Assembly (NCBI GenBank): GCA_024635655.1 | Contig: JAGXIL010000024.1 | Span: 124,001-188,000, forward strand | Direction of reading: 5' to 3' | Source: Gillisia sp. | GTDB lineage: Bacteria; Bacteroidota; Bacteroidia; Flavobacteriales; Flavobacteriaceae | Length of the DNA: 64,000 nt | Part shown: positions 48,167 to 58,381 of the stretch, piece after piece | How positions within the stretch are numbered: the stretch's first letter is position 1 | Layout: each line of letters opens with the position of its first letter | Translations under genes and position numbers: made by a program | Notes under the pieces: generated by a model | What the model was told of the DNA's origin: nothing | Seen by the model: only the letters and a program-made list of their open reading frames with translations | Database searches by the model: none

Positions 48167-49561
48167 ATGAAAATAAAAAACATATGCTGCATAGGTGCAG
48201 GTTACGTAGGAGGTCCTACTATGGCCGTAATCGCTCAAAAATGCCCTAAAATAAATGTCACTGTTGTAGATATTAACCAGAAAAGGATCGATGCCTGGAA
48301 TGATGAGGATGTGGAAAACATTCCTATCTATGAGCCAGGTCTTTCTGATGTGGTGAAAGAGGCGAGAGGCAGAAATTTGTTTTTTTCAACAGATGTTGAC
48401 TCCGCCATTGAAAATGCAGATATGATCTTTATTTCAGTAAATACGCCCACTAAAACTTACGGAATAGGAAAGGGAATGGCTGCCGACCTTAAATTTATTG
48501 AACTGTGTGCACGACAAATTGCGAGAGTATCAAAAAATGACAAAATAGTAATTGAGAAATCCACTTTACCGGTAAGAACAGCGGCAGCTCTTAAAAATAT
48601 TCTTGACAATACAGGGAACGGCGTGAAATTTCAGATCCTTTCAAATCCTGAATTTTTGGCTGAAGGTACAGCGGTTCAGGATTTAATGAATCCTGACAGG
48701 GTATTGATAGGGGGAGATATAGACACAAATAAAGGGAAAGAGGCTGTTGAGGCGTTAGTTGATATATATGCGACCTGGATTCCTAAGGAAAACATACTTA
48801 CCACTAATGTTTGGTCTTCAGAATTATCAAAATTAACAGCCAATGCTTTTTTAGCCCAACGTGTTTCAAGTATAAACGCCATGAGTGAGCTTTGTGAAAA
48901 AACCGGGGCTGATGTAGATGAAGTAGCAAGAGCGGTAGGCAAGGATTCCAGAATTGGATCTAAATTCCTGAAATCGTCAGTTGGTTTTGGTGGTTCTTGT
49001 TTCCAAAAGGATATCCTTAACCTGGTATATATATCTAAAACCTTTGGTTTAAATGAAGTAGCCGATTACTGGGAGCAGGTGATCATTATGAATGATCATC
49101 AAAAAAGAAGATTTGCTGAGAAAATCGTGAAAACCTTGTTCAACACAGTTTCTGGAAAAAAGATTGCCATTCTAGGCTGGGCTTTTAAAAAGGACACCAA
49201 CGATACGCGGGAATCTGCTGCCATTTACGTTACAGATTACCTTCTCAATGAGCAAGCCGAAATCGTGGTATACGACCCTAAGGTAAATCCGGAACAAATA
49301 TATGCCGATCTGGATTATCTTTCTTACCGAAGTGATGAAGAAAACAGGAAGGCTGTTACCATTGTTAGTTCAGCTGAAGAAGCTTGTAAGGATGCGCATG
49401 CAGTAGCTGTTTTAACGGAATGGGAGGAATTTAATGTTCTTGACTGGGAGAAAATATACGAGGATATGCTAAAACCGGCATTTTTATTTGATGGAAGAAG
49501 GATATTAGATCGCAGATCCAAAGAAAATATAGGTTTTGAATTTTATGCTATTGGTAGTTAG
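48167..49561 (+). CDS. UDP-glucose 6-dehydrogenase
   Basis: '[22 protein letters not shown]', '[24 protein letters not shown]', '[19 protein letters not shown]'. Confidence 0.92.
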   Translation: MKIKNICCIGAGYVGGPTMAVIAQKCPKINVTVVDINQKRIDAWNDEDVENIPIYEPGLSDVVKEARGRNLFFSTDVDSAIENADMIFISVNTPTKTYGIGKGMAADLKFIELCARQIARVSKNDKIVIEKSTLPVRTAAALKNILDNTGNGVKFQILSNPEFLAEGTAVQDLMNPDRVLIGGDIDTNKGKEAVEALVDIYATWIPKENILTTNVWSSELSKLTANAFLAQRVSSINAMSELCEKTGADVDEVARAVGKDSRIGSKFLKSSVGFGGSCFQKDILNLVYISKTFGLNEVADYWEQVIIMNDHQKRRFAEKIVKTLFNTVSGKKIAILGWAFKKDTNDTRESAAIYVTDYLLNEQAEIVVYDPKVNPEQIYADLDYLSYRSDEENRKAVTIVSSAEEACKDAHAVAVLTEWEEFNVLDWEKIYEDMLKPAFLFDGRRILDRRSKENIGFEFYAIGS

Positions 49562-49635
49562 ATTCCTTGCTGAATTCAGGAAGATATTTAATAATACGAA
49601 TTTAATTTAAGCTTTGATTCGGGAAACGAAATAGA

Positions 49636-50652
49636 ATGAAAAAAATTTTGGTCACCGGAGCTGCCGGGTTTATTGGTTATCACCTCGCTAAAAAGTTACT
49701 CGATCTAGGTTATGAGGTTGTAGGTATTGATAATATCAACAATTATTATGACATTGACCTCAAATATAACCGTCTAAACGAACTGGGAATAAACAGGGAA
49801 GATGCTGAAAATTTCCACCAGACAGTATATAGCAGCAAAGATCAAAATTTTTTATTTATTCGGGTAAACCTAGAAGACAGGGATGTTCTTCCCAAGATTT
49901 TTGCTGAACATAAATTTGAACAGGTTTGTAATCTTGCTGCACAGGCAGGGGTTAGGTACAGCCTTGAAAATCCTGAGGCTTATATAGACAGTAACGTAGT
50001 CGGGTTTTTAAATCTTCTTGAATGCTGCCGGAATTATAAGGTCAAGCATCTAATCTATGCCAGCAGTTCCAGTGTTTATGGGCAAAATGAAAAAGTGCCT
50101 TTTTCTGTTGAAGATAATGTAGACCACCCCATCAGTTTATATGCTGCCACAAAAAAGAGTAATGAATTAATGGCTCATACCTATAGTCACTTATATGATT
50201 TTAAGACTACTGGCCTAAGATTTTTTACTGTATACGGTCCCTGGGGCAGACCCGATATGGCAATGTTCTTGTTCACAGATGCAATAATCAAAGGACGGCC
50301 TATTAAGGTATTTAATAATGGCGAACTGGAGCGGGATTTTACATATATCGATGATATTGTTCAAGGGATGGTAAAAATTGTAAATCCTGTAAAGGAAAAC
50401 AGAAGCAGTAATTATTCTTTGTATAATATAGGGAACAGCAAGCCTGTAAAGCTTATGGATTTTATTAAAGAAATTGAGAAGCAGTTAGGTGTGGAGGCGA
50501 AAAAAGAGATGTATCCAATGCAACCAGGAGATGTAAGCAGAACCTGGGCCGATGTGGATTCATTAAAGGAGGATTTTGATTACAATCCCAATACTCCGGT
50601 ATCAAAGGGGGTAAAAAATTTTATAAGCTGGTTTAAAAATTATTATAACTAA
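49636..50652 (+). CDS. NAD-dependent epimerase (UDP-glucuronate 4-epimerase, CapI-like)
   Basis: 'ILVTGAAGFIGYHLAKKLLDLGYEVVGIDNINNYYDIDLKYNRLNELG', 'FFTVYGPWGRPDMAMFLFTDAI'. Confidence 0.9.
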   Translation: MKKILVTGAAGFIGYHLAKKLLDLGYEVVGIDNINNYYDIDLKYNRLNELGINREDAENFHQTVYSSKDQNFLFIRVNLEDRDVLPKIFAEHKFEQVCNLAAQAGVRYSLENPEAYIDSNVVGFLNLLECCRNYKVKHLIYASSSSVYGQNEKVPFSVEDNVDHPISLYAATKKSNELMAHTYSHLYDFKTTGLRFFTVYGPWGRPDMAMFLFTDAIIKGRPIKVFNNGELERDFTYIDDIVQGMVKIVNPVKENRSSNYSLYNIGNSKPVKLMDFIKEIEKQLGVEAKKEMYPMQPGDVSRTWADVDSLKEDFDYNPNTPVSKGVKNFISWFKNYYN

Positions 50653-50653
50653 A

Positions 50654-51697
50654 ATGAAAATATTAATTACAGGAGGAGCGGGTTTTATAGGATCACACGT
50701 AGTTCGGTTATTTGTTACTAAATATCCTGAATATCAAATATATAACCTGGATGAGCTTACGTATGCAGGAAATCTTGAGAACGTAAAAGATATTGAACAT
50801 TCGTCCAACTATACTTTTTTAAAAGCTGATATAAATGATGCTGAAAAAATGGTCAACCTGTTCAAGAAGTATAATTTTGATAAGGTTATTCATTTAGCAG
50901 CTGAATCTCATGTTGATCGGTCTATTACAGATCCTCTGGCATTTGTGAGGACCAATGTAATTGGGACTATCAATTTGCTTAACGCAGCAAAGGATCATTG
51001 GAAGGATGATTTGGAGAATAAATTATTTTACCATATCAGTACGGATGAAGTTTATGGAACCCTGGGGGAAACCGGTTTATTTACAGAAACCACTGCTTAC
51101 GATCCTAATTCCCCTTACTCCGCATCTAAAGCCAGTTCAGATCATTTTGTACGGGCTTATGGCGAAACTTATGGCCTTCCTTTCATAATTTCTAATTGCT
51201 CCAATAATTACGGGCCTAATCAATTTCCTGAAAAATTAATACCCTTATTTTTTAATAATATTATTTCTAATAAAGCTTTGCCCGTTTACGGGGATGGGAA
51301 ATACACCAGGGACTGGCTTTATGTTATTGATCATGCACACGCTATTGATCTTGTCTTTCACAAGGGAGAGAATAAATCAACCTATAATATTGGTGGATTT
51401 AATGAATGGCAAAATTTGGATCTCATCAAACTTCTTTGTGAGATTATGGATAAAAGACTGGGAAGAGCAAAAGGGGAATCGGCAAAACTGATCACCTACG
51501 TAAAAGACCGCCCTGGTCATGATAAACGTTATGCTATTGATGCAACAAAGATCAACACGGAGCTTGGCTGGAAACCTTCTGTAACTTTTGAGGAAGGCCT
51601 CGAAAAAACTGTAGACTGGTATCTTGAAAACCCGGAATGGTTGAAAAACGTTACTTCCGGCAAATATCAGGAATATTATGATAAGCAGTATGTTTAA
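50654..51697 (+). CDS. rfbB: dTDP-glucose 4,6-dehydratase
   Basis: 'ILITGGAGFIGSHVVRLFV', 'HISTDEVYGTLGETGLFTETTAYDPNSPYSASKASSDHFVRAYGETYGLP', 'KDRPGHDKRYAIDATKI'. Confidence 0.95.
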   Translation: MKILITGGAGFIGSHVVRLFVTKYPEYQIYNLDELTYAGNLENVKDIEHSSNYTFLKADINDAEKMVNLFKKYNFDKVIHLAAESHVDRSITDPLAFVRTNVIGTINLLNAAKDHWKDDLENKLFYHISTDEVYGTLGETGLFTETTAYDPNSPYSASKASSDHFVRAYGETYGLPFIISNCSNNYGPNQFPEKLIPLFFNNIISNKALPVYGDGKYTRDWLYVIDHAHAIDLVFHKGENKSTYNIGGFNEWQNLDLIKLLCEIMDKRLGRAKGESAKLITYVKDRPGHDKRYAIDATKINTELGWKPSVTFEEGLEKTVDWYLENPEWLKNVTSGKYQEYYDKQYV

Positions 51698-51763
51698 TTT
51701 AAAAGAGAAGAAGTCTTTTTAAGTATCTCAGAAGAAGCTTCAATAATTCTTTTCTTAGGCTTT

Positions 51764-51919
51764 TCATTCTGCCAATAAATAAATAAGGGTATTAATTAAT
51801 TTCCTGTCGAAATAGAATGCCTTTTTCTCAGCTACTTTATCTTTCAGTAAATAGTGATCAGCTTTAAATTGTTTTATTACCTCAGCAAAGCGAAAATTAA
51901 GATCACTCTTCGAACCCAT
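51764..51919 (-). CDS. 51-aa putative small ORF or gene remnant
   Basis: MGSKSDLNFRFAEVIKQFKADHYLLKDKVAEKKAFYFDRKLINTLIYLLAE*; coding-like but short. Confidence 0.3.
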   Translation of the reverse strand: MGSKSDLNFRFAEVIKQFKADHYLLKDKVAEKKAFYFDRKLINTLIYLLAE

Positions 51920-52148
51920 AATTTATATCCTTTGTCATATAATTTGGTTTAATAAAACTCAACAGAATTTTAATTATTTAAATAATCCAATCTTATATTA
52001 CCCAAAAATTTTCGTCTGCCGGAATTCTCTTTGTTTTCTATACTTATGAAATAAGATAGGCTTTATAGCCAGGAAAAATTAGTCCGGTAAATACTTAATC
52101 CATTGCTACAAAAAAATTTAATGTTGCACGTTGAGTAGTTGAAGTCAC

Positions 52149-52265
52149 TTATATTTCTTCATTGATGTAATACCAAACTGTTCTGGTGTTAAGGGTGTCA
52201 ATGACCATTTCCAACAGGGAATGATCAGCACTAAATAAAGCATATTTCCACCGGAAAATTTTCAT
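52149..52265 (-). CDS. 38-aa putative small ORF or gene remnant
   Basis: MKIFRWKYALFSADHSLLEMVIDTLNTRTVWYYINEEI*; coding-like but short. Confidence 0.3.
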   Translation of the reverse strand: MKIFRWKYALFSADHSLLEMVIDTLNTRTVWYYINEEI

Positions 52266-52632
52266 CTATACTATTTCACTTACAGTTACTGAAAAGATAT
52301 TTTAGTAATACCTATTTTATAATTTTGAGGAAGGTTGAGATTTGAAGTTGTGTAAAATATTTGTTCCCCTGTAAATATAAAAGTTGGTGTGCATTTATAA
52401 GTTTCCACATCTAAATTATTACAACCCCTCACACATATTATGTTGGTTGAGAACTAATTATATATCAAAATGCAATCTTTGGTATAGTAAATTTTCGAGC
52501 CGCCGGCATTCATAAACTTTTATTAAAAAAAAGAAAAGAAATGGGAATTTGTTATTATCCCCATATATTTAATCGTTTTAACGGGACTTAGTTCTAGTAA
52601 AAATCATTTTTCAGACTGCCATTTAATTAATT

Positions 52633-53457
52633 ATGATATCAAAGGCTTTTAATCATCTAGGAACATCTTTAGATTCTCAAAAATGTATTGTGAAATGGTC
52701 AAGTGGGAAATTTACTTCCAAAAATATTGGAGATGTGCTTAATGTTTACCTTTTTAAAGAGGTATTTGGAAAAGATATCGTAAGTTATAAAGAGGTTATT
52801 AATTTAGGTTTTCCCCCGGTTTATTCTTTCATTGGGAGTGTTCTGGACAATTCAGCAGTTCGAAACCTAACCGTAATGGGCTCAGGTTTCAAGAGCGAAT
52901 CTTCACCTCTTAATATTCTTCCAAAAAAAGTAATTTCCTGCCGCGGTCCATTAACCAGAGAAAAATTGTTGCAATTGGGAGTAAAGGAGGTACCTGAAGT
53001 TTATGGCGACCCTGCAATTTTACTTCCTGAATTCTATAATCCTCAAATGGAGAAGAGGTATACAATGGGTATTATTCCTCATTATGTAGACAAGGACACG
53101 GAAATTGTCAAAAAATGGAGGAGTAATAGTGACGTAAAAATAATAGATGTTTTTTCCAATATTGAAACTTTTGTAAAAGATATTAAATCCTGTGAATTTA
53201 CTGTTTCCAGCTCTCTTCACGGGGTAATTTTGTCTCATGCTTATGGGATACCTTCTGCCTGGGTGAAGCTTAGTGAGGATCTTGCCGGTGGCGGCTTTAA
53301 GTTTCAGGATTATTTTAGATCTCTTAATTTAGAAAAAACTTTTGTAAATATTGAGCAGGTTTCCACCTTAAATGATTGGGAGAGTCAGACTTTCAAACCG
53401 GAAATGGAATTCCAGACAAAAAAATTACTGAAGATTTTTAAAGAAGTAAATGTTTAA
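52633..53457 (+). CDS. polysaccharide pyruvyl transferase family protein
   Basis: 'KNIGDVLNVYLFKEVFG', 'CRGPLTREKLLQLGVKEVPEVYGDPAILLPEFY', 'VSSSLHGVILSHAYGIPSAWV'. Confidence 0.88.
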   Translation: MISKAFNHLGTSLDSQKCIVKWSSGKFTSKNIGDVLNVYLFKEVFGKDIVSYKEVINLGFPPVYSFIGSVLDNSAVRNLTVMGSGFKSESSPLNILPKKVISCRGPLTREKLLQLGVKEVPEVYGDPAILLPEFYNPQMEKRYTMGIIPHYVDKDTEIVKKWRSNSDVKIIDVFSNIETFVKDIKSCEFTVSSSLHGVILSHAYGIPSAWVKLSEDLAGGGFKFQDYFRSLNLEKTFVNIEQVSTLNDWESQTFKPEMEFQTKKLLKIFKEVNV

Positions 53458-53504
53458 AAATTTTTACTTCTTCTAATTGCATTGAATTAAAAAAGTAGTA
53501 AGAG

Positions 53505-54587
53505 ATGATACCGGTCACAAAACCTTATTTACCTCCAGTTGAGGATTATCAAAAATATATTCAGGGAATTTGGCAACGGCAATGGCTTACCAATAACGGG
53601 CCTTTGGTGAATAAACTAGAATTAAAGCTTAAAAATCACCTTAATATTGACCATTTCTTATATCTGGGAAATGGAACTGTTGCGTTGCAAATTGCCATAA
53701 AAGCTTTAGGATTAAAAGGAGAAATTATAACGACACCATTTTCTTACGTAGCAACAACAAGCAGTATTGTTTGGGAAGGATGTAAACCAGTATTTGTAGA
53801 TATAGATGAAGAAACTTTAAATCTTGATCCTGAAAAAATTGAGCAGGCGATAACTGCAGAAACAACTGCAATAATTGCCACCCATTGTTTCGGAAATGCC
53901 TGCGACATTGATTCTATTCAGAATATTGCTAAAAAATACAATTTGAAAGTAATATATGATGCAGCGCATTGTTTTGGTACTACATATAAAGGAAAAAGTA
54001 TCTTGGATTATGGTGACGTGAGCACAATTAGCTTCCACGCTACCAAATTAATGCATACTACAGAAGGGGGAGGTGTAATTACCAAGGATCCAAAAATTGT
54101 AAAAAGAATGGCGTACATGAGAAATTTTGGCCATGACAGTCCGTTCAAATTTAATGGAGTGGGCATAAATGGTAAAAATTCTGAATTTCATGCTGCTATG
54201 GGATTGTGTGTCCTTGAAAATATTTCGGAAATTCTTGAAAGACGAAAAGAGCAAAGTAAATACTACGATGTGATTTTGAAAAATTTGCAGGTTAGGAAAC
54301 CTACCATTACGGAGAACTGTGGTTACAACTATGCTTATTATCCTATTATATTTGAAAATAAAGAAATGGTCGTCAAAACTCAAAAGGCATTGGAAAAAAA
54401 TAACATTTTTCCCAGAAGATATTTTTATCCTTCCTTAAGCACTTTGGATTATGTGGAAAACCCCGGTACGCCGGTATCAGATAAAATTTCTTCTTCTATT
54501 CTTTGCTTACCGTTGTATTACGATTTAAGCGCCGAAGAGCAGGATTTCATTGCGCGGATTATGATTAGAACCCAGAACTATGAATAG
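53505..54587 (+). CDS. DegT/DnrJ/EryC1/StrS aminotransferase (copy 2)
   Basis: 'YDAAHCFGTTYKGKSILDYGDVSTISFHATKLMHTTEGGGVI'; paralogous to 42419-43492 throughout. Confidence 0.9.
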   Translation: MIPVTKPYLPPVEDYQKYIQGIWQRQWLTNNGPLVNKLELKLKNHLNIDHFLYLGNGTVALQIAIKALGLKGEIITTPFSYVATTSSIVWEGCKPVFVDIDEETLNLDPEKIEQAITAETTAIIATHCFGNACDIDSIQNIAKKYNLKVIYDAAHCFGTTYKGKSILDYGDVSTISFHATKLMHTTEGGGVITKDPKIVKRMAYMRNFGHDSPFKFNGVGINGKNSEFHAAMGLCVLENISEILERRKEQSKYYDVILKNLQVRKPTITENCGYNYAYYPIIFENKEMVVKTQKALEKNNIFPRRYFYPSLSTLDYVENPGTPVSDKISSSILCLPLYYDLSAEEQDFIARIMIRTQNYE

Positions 54588-55458
54588 ATATACTTCTCTT
54601 TTTGTTTTGGGAAATCCTCGCTCCGGCACCTCGCTCCTGAGGATTATGTTAGACAATCATGCAAAAATCTCTATTCCTCCCGAGTCTGGATATATTCAAT
54701 GGTGGAGCGAAAAATACGGAGACTGGAGCCATAGCGATTCACTCAATGAAGATAAGGTAAACTCTTTTATAACTGATCTTGCATCATCCCGTAAAATAGA
54801 AACCTGGAAGTTGAATTACGGTCAATTGCAATCATTGATATTTGAGGTTCAGCCGAATAACTACATGGAATTATCTCAGGCCGTTATCCTTCAATATGCG
54901 GGGCAAAATGATAAACGCCCATTAGTAATGGGAGATAAAAATAATTATTATCTCCAGCACCTGGATGTTATAAAAAAATATTTCTCTAAAGCTAAATTTC
55001 TGGCTATTATCCGTGATGGTAGGGATGTAGCATGCTCCTATCAAGGTTTGAAATATTTAGAATCAGATTCACCTTACAAACCCGTACTTCCTTCTTCTAT
55101 TCCTCTTATAGCAGAGGAATGGAATAAAAATAATAAGATGATTCTGGATTACTTTAGTAGTCTTCAGGATCATCAACATCTGTGGATAAGATACGAAGAC
55201 CTCGTTATAAACACCGAGGAAACCTTAGGTGAGGTATGCGACTTTTTAGGGCTTGATTTTGATTCACAAATGCTTGAATATTATAAAACGGAAAACGAAC
55301 CTTTGGAGACAATTGCCTGGAAAAAGAAAACGAAAAAGAAACCGGACGCGAATAACATTGGTAAATATAAAGTAGAATTAAGTGAAAGGGATATTCAAAA
55401 ATTTGAAAAAGAGAGTAAATCTATATTAACCAGCTTTAATTATAAATTACGGGAATAA
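54580..55458 (+). CDS. sulfotransferase family protein
   Basis: 5'-PSB-like 'FVLGNPRSGTSLLRIMLDNHAKISIPPE', 'AIIRDGRDVACSY', 'IRYEDLVINTEETLGEVCDFLGL'. Confidence 0.88.
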   Translation: MNRYTSLFVLGNPRSGTSLLRIMLDNHAKISIPPESGYIQWWSEKYGDWSHSDSLNEDKVNSFITDLASSRKIETWKLNYGQLQSLIFEVQPNNYMELSQAVILQYAGQNDKRPLVMGDKNNYYLQHLDVIKKYFSKAKFLAIIRDGRDVACSYQGLKYLESDSPYKPVLPSSIPLIAEEWNKNNKMILDYFSSLQDHQHLWIRYEDLVINTEETLGEVCDFLGLDFDSQMLEYYKTENEPLETIAWKKKTKKKPDANNIGKYKVELSERDIQKFEKESKSILTSFNYKLRE

Positions 55459-55531
55459 ATGATTTTTATCTCTTTAAGGTTAGATTTTCTTAAAAAACAC
55501 GTGTGGCTATAAAAAATTATAAAAATACGAA

Positions 55532-56389
55532 ATGAAAGGAATTATACTTGCCGGAGGTTCGGGATCGCGGTTATATCCTATTACTATTGCAGTAAGTAAA
55601 CAATTGCTTCCTGTTTATGATAAACCCATGATCTATTATCCTCTGTCGGTTTTAATGTTGGCAGGAATAAAAGATATTTTAATTATTACAACTCCTCATG
55701 ACCAATCCTCATTTAAAAAGTTGCTGGGTAATGGAAGCCAGGTGGGATGTAGATTTACATATGCTATACAGGAGGAACCAAAAGGTTTAGCCGAAGCTTT
55801 TATAATAGGAGAGGAATTTATAGGAAATGACAAAGTAGCTTTGATCCTAGGTGATAACATTTTTTATGGGAATGGTTTAGGCTCTCTTTTGAGAAGTAAA
55901 ATTGATATTAATGGGGCTTCTATTTTTGCGTATCCAGTTAAGGACCCGGGGAGATATGGAGTAGTGGAATTTGACGAAGACAAAAAGGCGATTAGTATTG
56001 AAGAAAAACCTGCAGTCCCTAAATCTCGATTTGCTGTACCCGGTCTCTATTTTTACGACAACAAAGTTGTAAAATATGCAAAACAGGTTACTCCATCAGC
56101 AAGAGGAGAAAAAGAGATCTCAACTATTAATCAAATGTATTTGATGGCTGGTGAACTTGAAGTGGGGGTAATGACAAGAGGAATGAGTTGGTTTGACACA
56201 GGAACTGTAGAATCCCTGGATGATGCAACAGAATTTATTAGGGTCCTGCAAAACAGGCAAAGTACGATGATAGGTTGTATAGAAGAAGTAGCTCTTATTT
56301 ATAAATTTATTGGAAAGGAAAAAATGCATACTGCCATAGAAAAATACGGCAAAAGTAAATACGGTGAGTATTTAAGAGACCTAATTTAG
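55532..56389 (+). CDS. rfbA: glucose-1-phosphate thymidylyltransferase
   Basis: 'MKGIILAGGSGSRLYPITIAVSKQLLPVYDKPMIYYPLSVLMLAGI', 'LILGDNIFYG', 'GMSWFDTGT'. Confidence 0.95.
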   Translation: MKGIILAGGSGSRLYPITIAVSKQLLPVYDKPMIYYPLSVLMLAGIKDILIITTPHDQSSFKKLLGNGSQVGCRFTYAIQEEPKGLAEAFIIGEEFIGNDKVALILGDNIFYGNGLGSLLRSKIDINGASIFAYPVKDPGRYGVVEFDEDKKAISIEEKPAVPKSRFAVPGLYFYDNKVVKYAKQVTPSARGEKEISTINQMYLMAGELEVGVMTRGMSWFDTGTVESLDDATEFIRVLQNRQSTMIGCIEEVALIYKFIGKEKMHTAIEKYGKSKYGEYLRDLI

Positions 56390-56430
56390 CCTTTGCCTGT
56401 AAATCTAAAATAATTAAATATAAATGTAAA

Positions 56431-57402
56431 ATGACATTATATTCTATTGTAATTCCTGTTTATAAAAGTACCAAAAGCCTGGAAACAATCGCTTCACAGG
56501 TTAATGACCTGCAGAAGGAAAAAGGTTACAACTTTGAAATAATTTTCGTTAATGATAGTCCCTTTTTTTTAGACACGGAGACTACGCTCTCTAATTTAGT
56601 GGTGAGATATGAAAATGTTCAGGCCTTTTCTTTAAAGAAAAACCAGGGGCAGCAGTTCGCCGTATTATGTGGACTTAAAAAAGCAAAAGGTGATTTCATT
56701 TTAACAATGGATGATGACCTTCAACATCCAGTTAAGGAAATTCCGAAATTAATTAAAGCTTTTCATGCTGATCCTCAGGTTGAAGCAATTTTTGCAGTGC
56801 CAAATTTTAAAAAGAGAAAGCACGATGCCTGGAGAAACTTTGGTAGTTATCTTTTAAACAAAATGGATGTTATTTTTTTGAAAAAGCCAGAAGGTTTATA
56901 CAAATCCTCCTTTAGGATTATGTCTGTAGAACTATGCAATACAATAGTTAATAATTATAACGCCATGCCTGCTGTTTCCAGTCTTATCATCAACAGCACT
57001 AACAATATTAAGAATATTGAAATTGAACATAATAGCCGGGAGTATGGGAAAAGTAATTATACAGTCCGAAAATTAATTAATCATTCCCTTAATAATCTTC
57101 TTCATTATTCATCTGTTCCTTTAAAAGCAATAGGCCTTGTGGGTATTTTAGTTTTTATAGCATCTGTTTTATTTATTATTTATATAGTTGTGAGAAAAAT
57201 GATTGTGGGTACAAACTTCCCCGGGTACGCATCCATAGTTTCCTTAGTGAGTTTTTTTGGTGGCCTAAACCTTCTTGCAGTAGGCATTATTGGAGAGTAT
57301 CTTATTAGAATTTTGAGAGAACAGCAAAAACCAAAACTGGATGATCTTCTGAAAGAAAGTCAAGCTCCGGATCGTCTCAGTGCCTTACAAAAACAGTTTT
57401 AA
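56431..57402 (+). CDS. glycosyltransferase family 2, polyprenyl-phosphate glycosyltransferase-like with C-terminal TM helices
   Basis: 'YSIVIPVYKSTKSLETI', 'LTMDDDLQHPVKEIPKLIKAF', two C-terminal TM segments as in GtrB/ArnC. Confidence 0.85.
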   Translation: MTLYSIVIPVYKSTKSLETIASQVNDLQKEKGYNFEIIFVNDSPFFLDTETTLSNLVVRYENVQAFSLKKNQGQQFAVLCGLKKAKGDFILTMDDDLQHPVKEIPKLIKAFHADPQVEAIFAVPNFKKRKHDAWRNFGSYLLNKMDVIFLKKPEGLYKSSFRIMSVELCNTIVNNYNAMPAVSSLIINSTNNIKNIEIEHNSREYGKSNYTVRKLINHSLNNLLHYSSVPLKAIGLVGILVFIASVLFIIYIVVRKMIVGTNFPGYASIVSLVSFFGGLNLLAVGIIGEYLIRILREQQKPKLDDLLKESQAPDRLSALQKQF

Positions 57403-57479
57403 TAAACTTTTAACCCGAGAATCTCCTATAAAAAAGGTTACAGTCACGGCGGAATTTTTTTCAATAAAAAAGTAAAAAA

Positions 57480-58355
57480 TTGATGAAACATTTTAATATT
57501 AAACTTATTCTGAAAGTAATTTTTTCAGTAGGTTTAATAGTTTTTTTGTTCTTTAACCTTGATTTCGACAAGATTCTTTTAATTGAAGTTGGTGTTCTTC
57601 TTCCTTTTTTTATTTCATTGCTAATTACTACTATCTCTTTAAGTTTAATGAGTTATAGATGGCAATTATTAATTTGTCATTTTCTTGAAAAATCTCTTTC
57701 TTATTTAACTTTATGGAAGTACTACTTTATAGGTGCTTTTTTCAATATTTTCCTTCCCGGTGCGATAGGAGGTGATGTTGTGCGCACACAAAGATTATCC
57801 AAACATGCAGATATTACAATAAAGTCTGCTGGTATTCTTACGTTGTCTGAACGCTTGATTGGTACCTACGGCTTATTGATCCTGTTATCCTTTAGTATGT
57901 TATTCCTGAATTTTCCTAAAGATTTAGGTTTAACCAATTATTTGCCATTATGGATATTTAAATCTTCCCCTGTCATCGTCCTTGTATGTATCCCGCTTTT
58001 TAAATGGCTTCTTTCAAAATTCTCAATAGAATCCTCCTACAGGTTATTTATTAAAATTATTGCCCTTTCATTTATAGCACAAATGGGGGATGTTATAATT
58101 GCGTATATTTTCAGCCATTATTTTGGCTTAGACCTACCTTTTTCCGCTTTTTTGTTTATAATGCCTTTAGTCTATTTTGTTACCGTTTTGCCGATTTCTT
58201 TGGGAGGTCTGGGCGTAAGAGAAGGAGCCTTTTCAGGGTTAATGGTCCTTTACGGAGTTGACACCTCCATAGCAATAATTATTTCTTTATTAATGTATTT
58301 AACAAAGGTAGGAATTGGCATCTTAGGGTATATTATCTATCTAAGAGAAAAATAA
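57480..58355 (+). CDS. LPG synthase TM-like (UPF0104/AglD2-type) membrane protein
   Basis: 'FFNIFLPGAIGGDVVRTQRLSKH', 'LPISLGGLGVREGAFSGLMVLYGV'. Confidence 0.8.
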   Translation: MMKHFNIKLILKVIFSVGLIVFLFFNLDFDKILLIEVGVLLPFFISLLITTISLSLMSYRWQLLICHFLEKSLSYLTLWKYYFIGAFFNIFLPGAIGGDVVRTQRLSKHADITIKSAGILTLSERLIGTYGLLILLSFSMLFLNFPKDLGLTNYLPLWIFKSSPVIVLVCIPLFKWLLSKFSIESSYRLFIKIIALSFIAQMGDVIIAYIFSHYFGLDLPFSAFLFIMPLVYFVTVLPISLGGLGVREGAFSGLMVLYGVDTSIAIIISLLMYLTKVGIGILGYIIYLREK

Positions 58356-58381
58356 TTACAGTATATGAAAAAATATAAGCT

